Notes under the pieces: generated by a model
The model's database searches: none
What the model saw: the letters and a program-made list of their open reading frames with translations, nothing else
Told to the model about the DNA's origin: nothing
DNA from: Bacteroidaceae bacterium
GTDB lineage: Bacteria; Bacteroidota; Bacteroidia; Bacteroidales; Bacteroidaceae
Direction of reading: 5' to 3'
NCBI GenBank assembly: GCA_024398785.1
Contig: JAKSIO010000013.1
Coordinates: 1-54,174 of the forward strand
DNA length: 54,174 nucleotides
Program-made: the position numbers and the translations under genes
Part shown: piece by piece, positions 52,500 through 54,174 of the stretch
Layout of the letters: the number at the start of each line of letters is the position of its first letter
Numbering within the stretch: position 1 is the first letter of the stretch

Positions 52500-53399
52500 A
52501 TGGAACTACGTCAGTTAAGATATTTTGTTACCGTGGCATCCACGTTGAGTTTTTCCGATGCTGCACGCAAACTTTTCATAACACAAGGTACGCTCTCGCA
52601 GCAGATCAAACAGATGGAAGACGAATTTGGAGTTATGCTTCTGGCACGTTCATCACATAGTGTAAAGCTTACAGAAGCAGGTGAAGAACTGCTTCCATTA
52701 GCTAAAGAAACTATTGATTCTGCAATCAGATGCAGAAACAGGATGATAGATATGCGCAGCAATATTGGAGGTGTTCTGAATATTGGTCTTACATCTTCTT
52801 TCGGCGGTTTGGTAACGGATACAGTAAAAACATTTATAAAAGAATACCCGCGTGTAAAACTGAATCTGCAGTACAGAACAGCGTCAGAACTAATGGAAAT
52901 GCTTCAAGCGAAAAATGTTGATATTGTACTTGCATACAAGCCTTTCAAAGCATATGACGGTATTGAATCTGAAATATTGTTCCGCTCACAACTTAGTGTT
53001 GTTGTCCGCAGGGAACATCCTCTTGCCCAACGCAAAGTATTGAATATGTGCGATATTTCAAAGCAGAACATCATACTTCCCAGCAGCGGACTGCAGGCAC
53101 GTAGAGCATTTGACCAGTTCATAGGTATTGATACCAAAGAACTGAACGTACGCATGGAACTGAATGACCCAAACATCATAATGGACATTGTTCAGGGAAC
53201 AAATCATGTTGCAATAGTATCTTCTTTGGCTGCATATTACCGTCCAAACCTAATTGCAATACCTTTTGAAAACGGCAAATATGAAATGCTTGGATGCGCA
53301 CACCGCCTGACAGACGAATATCAAAAGCGTTCCGCAGTTATATTCCTTGAAATGTTGCGAAATTCACCGCTTGTTTCAAAGATGACATCATGGCGTTAA
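52500..53399 (+). CDS. LysR-family transcription regulator
   Basis: 299 residues: N-terminal winged helix (1-60: MELRQLRYFVTVASTLSFSD; ARKLFITQGTLSQQIKQMED) and a periplasmic-binding-protein-like effector domain (about 90-295). Divergent from the superoxide reductase-lipocalin gene, which is the usual arrangement for a LysR regulator and its target. It lacks the paired cysteines in context that mark OxyR, so a peroxide role is not supported. The phosphatase gene follows 21 bases after. Confidence 0.92.
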   Translation: MELRQLRYFVTVASTLSFSDAARKLFITQGTLSQQIKQMEDEFGVMLLARSSHSVKLTEAGEELLPLAKETIDSAIRCRNRMIDMRSNIGGVLNIGLTSSFGGLVTDTVKTFIKEYPRVKLNLQYRTASELMEMLQAKNVDIVLAYKPFKAYDGIESEILFRSQLSVVVRREHPLAQRKVLNMCDISKQNIILPSSGLQARRAFDQFIGIDTKELNVRMELNDPNIIMDIVQGTNHVAIVSSLAAYYRPNLIAIPFENGKYEMLGCAHRLTDEYQKRSAVIFLEMLRNSPLVSKMTSWR

Positions 53400-53420
53400 T
53401 TATTAATATGATAAAGGTTA

Positions 53421-53855
53421 TTGGAAATGAAAATATTATTTGTCTGTCACGGAAATATATGCCGCAGCGCAATGGCTGAATACATGTTCAAAAAAATGGT
53501 AAAGGATAACTGTCTTGAAAAAGAATTCCCGCTGATTGAATCTGCAGCTGTAAGTACAGAAGAACTTGGCAATCCGGTATATCCCCCTGCAAGAGCGGAA
53601 TTGGCACAGCACGGAATAACCTGTCAGGGACATAGGGCAAGACAGATTACCCGCTCAGATTATGACCGTTTTGACCGCATATACGTTATGGATAGAATGA
53701 ATTTGCGGTTAATACGTGGAATATTGGGACAGGAACGCATGGACAAGGTAAGCATGCTTCTGGACCACGACATTGCCGATCCCTGGTACACAGACAATTT
53801 CCACAACACATACACAGATCTTCTCCAGGGTCTCACTGCAATAATCAAAAAATAA
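53421..53855 (+). CDS. Low-molecular-weight protein tyrosine phosphatase
   Basis: 144 residues. The P-loop CHGNICRS follows the first strand (KILFVCHGNICRSAMAEYMF), and the general acid is in the DPWY motif near residue 117 (DHDIADPWYTDNF). Removes phosphate from protein tyrosines or small molecules such as arsenate in relatives. It sits 21 bases after the LysR gene and may share its transcript. Confidence 0.93.
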   Translation: MEMKILFVCHGNICRSAMAEYMFKKMVKDNCLEKEFPLIESAAVSTEELGNPVYPPARAELAQHGITCQGHRARQITRSDYDRFDRIYVMDRMNLRLIRGILGQERMDKVSMLLDHDIADPWYTDNFHNTYTDLLQGLTAIIKK

Positions 53856-53856
53856 G

Positions 53857-54005
53857 AAGGGCCAGCTGTTAAGCTGACGTAGAGCGGAGCGACCGTTGCA
53901 GCAGCAACGACAGGGGTCACAGGGGCGGAACGCACCTTTTCAAAGGTGACGGCGGCAACAGCCGGCGGCTTAAACGAAAAAGGGTCAGCTTAACAGCTGA
54001 CCCTT
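53857..54005. repeat. Inverted copies of the rRNA terminator stem flanking hairpins
   Basis: 53857-53878 is, with one mismatch in 22, the reverse complement of 53984-54005. Each arm is itself a hairpin (CAGCT...AGCTG). Between them lie smaller stems: CGTTGC/GCAACG (53894-53899, 53904-53909) and CACCTT/AAGGTG (53933-53938, 53943-53948). No gene is present. Confidence 0.6.
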
Positions 54006-54013
54006 CGTTTAAG
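53969..54013 (-). terminator. Terminator of the rRNA operon
   Basis: Read leftward after 5S rRNA: an outer stem CTTAAACGAA/TTCGTTTAAG, an inner 10-bp stem AAGGGTCAGC/GCTGACCCTT, and a TTTTT stretch right after the inner stem. This is a strong intrinsic terminator just beyond the 5S 3' end. Confidence 0.85.
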
Positions 54014-54015
54014 AC

Positions 54016-54117
<102 letters not shown>

Positions 54118-54174
54118 TAAAATTCACAGTGACATAACGCACAAAACGAAACTTTAAGACTCAGCAGATCCAGA

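Overview
The window looks like a chromosomal segment of a Bacteroidales bacterium (Bacteroidaceae/Prevotellaceae-like). Many genes are preceded by the Bacteroidetes promoter pattern TTTG, 19-20 bases, TAnnTTTG. The gene set fits too: Bacteroidetes-type LptD, AsnA, a class II ribonucleotide reductase, a ROK glucokinase and the lysS-gpsA-pgi order. The tRNAs carry no encoded CCA end.

Layout. 1-520 is a tandem repeat of about 156 bp; 600-725 is a chain of hairpins below a tRNA-Pro gene (minus). 1160-9099 is a housekeeping run: aspS, lysS, gpsA, pgi, a HAD phosphatase, a ROK sugar kinase and a SlyD-like isomerase. 9115-14634 is the branched-chain amino acid operon ilvD-ilvB-ilvN-ilvC. Between ilvN and ilvC lies an unusual 240-bp structured insert whose 19-bp inverted repeat covers the ilvC start codon. 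14635-20530 is an accessory island: a 189-bp inverted-repeat element, a cytosine-5 methyltransferase, an internally duplicated protein that is probably its restriction enzyme, a decayed McrB-like fragment, a Vsr mismatch endonuclease, a BRO/DinD-like protein and a frameshifted lipoprotein.

20595-35842 is mostly metabolism and envelope: aldehyde dehydrogenase, carboxylesterase lipoprotein, WaaA, an ELM1-family protein, a SulP transporter behind tRNA-Arg, asnA, ung, a membrane-anchored AraC-like protein, LptD, an HD protein, a cell-wall amidase and an MlaD-like protein. 36130-40703 holds dnaA, a B12-dependent ribonucleotide reductase and folB. 40687-44452 is a compact partner-switching module: a SpoIIE-type phosphatase with its own RsbW-like kinase domain, a solo NMT1/THI5-type binding protein, and a divergent STAS antagonist whose promoter overlaps theirs in a palindrome. 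After mtnN and a 1956-residue alpha-2-macroglobulin-like protein without a thioester comes a fusion of superoxide reductase and lipocalin, divergent from a LysR regulator. A low-molecular-weight phosphatase and the 3' end of an rRNA operon (5S, minus strand) with its terminator close the window.

The observations most worth following are the ilvC start-sequestering hairpin with its upstream reading frame, the superoxide reductase-lipocalin fusion, the solo-binding-protein partner switch, the duplicated putative restriction enzyme, and the palindromic intergenic elements. All functional statements rest on reading motifs by eye; no database search was run.
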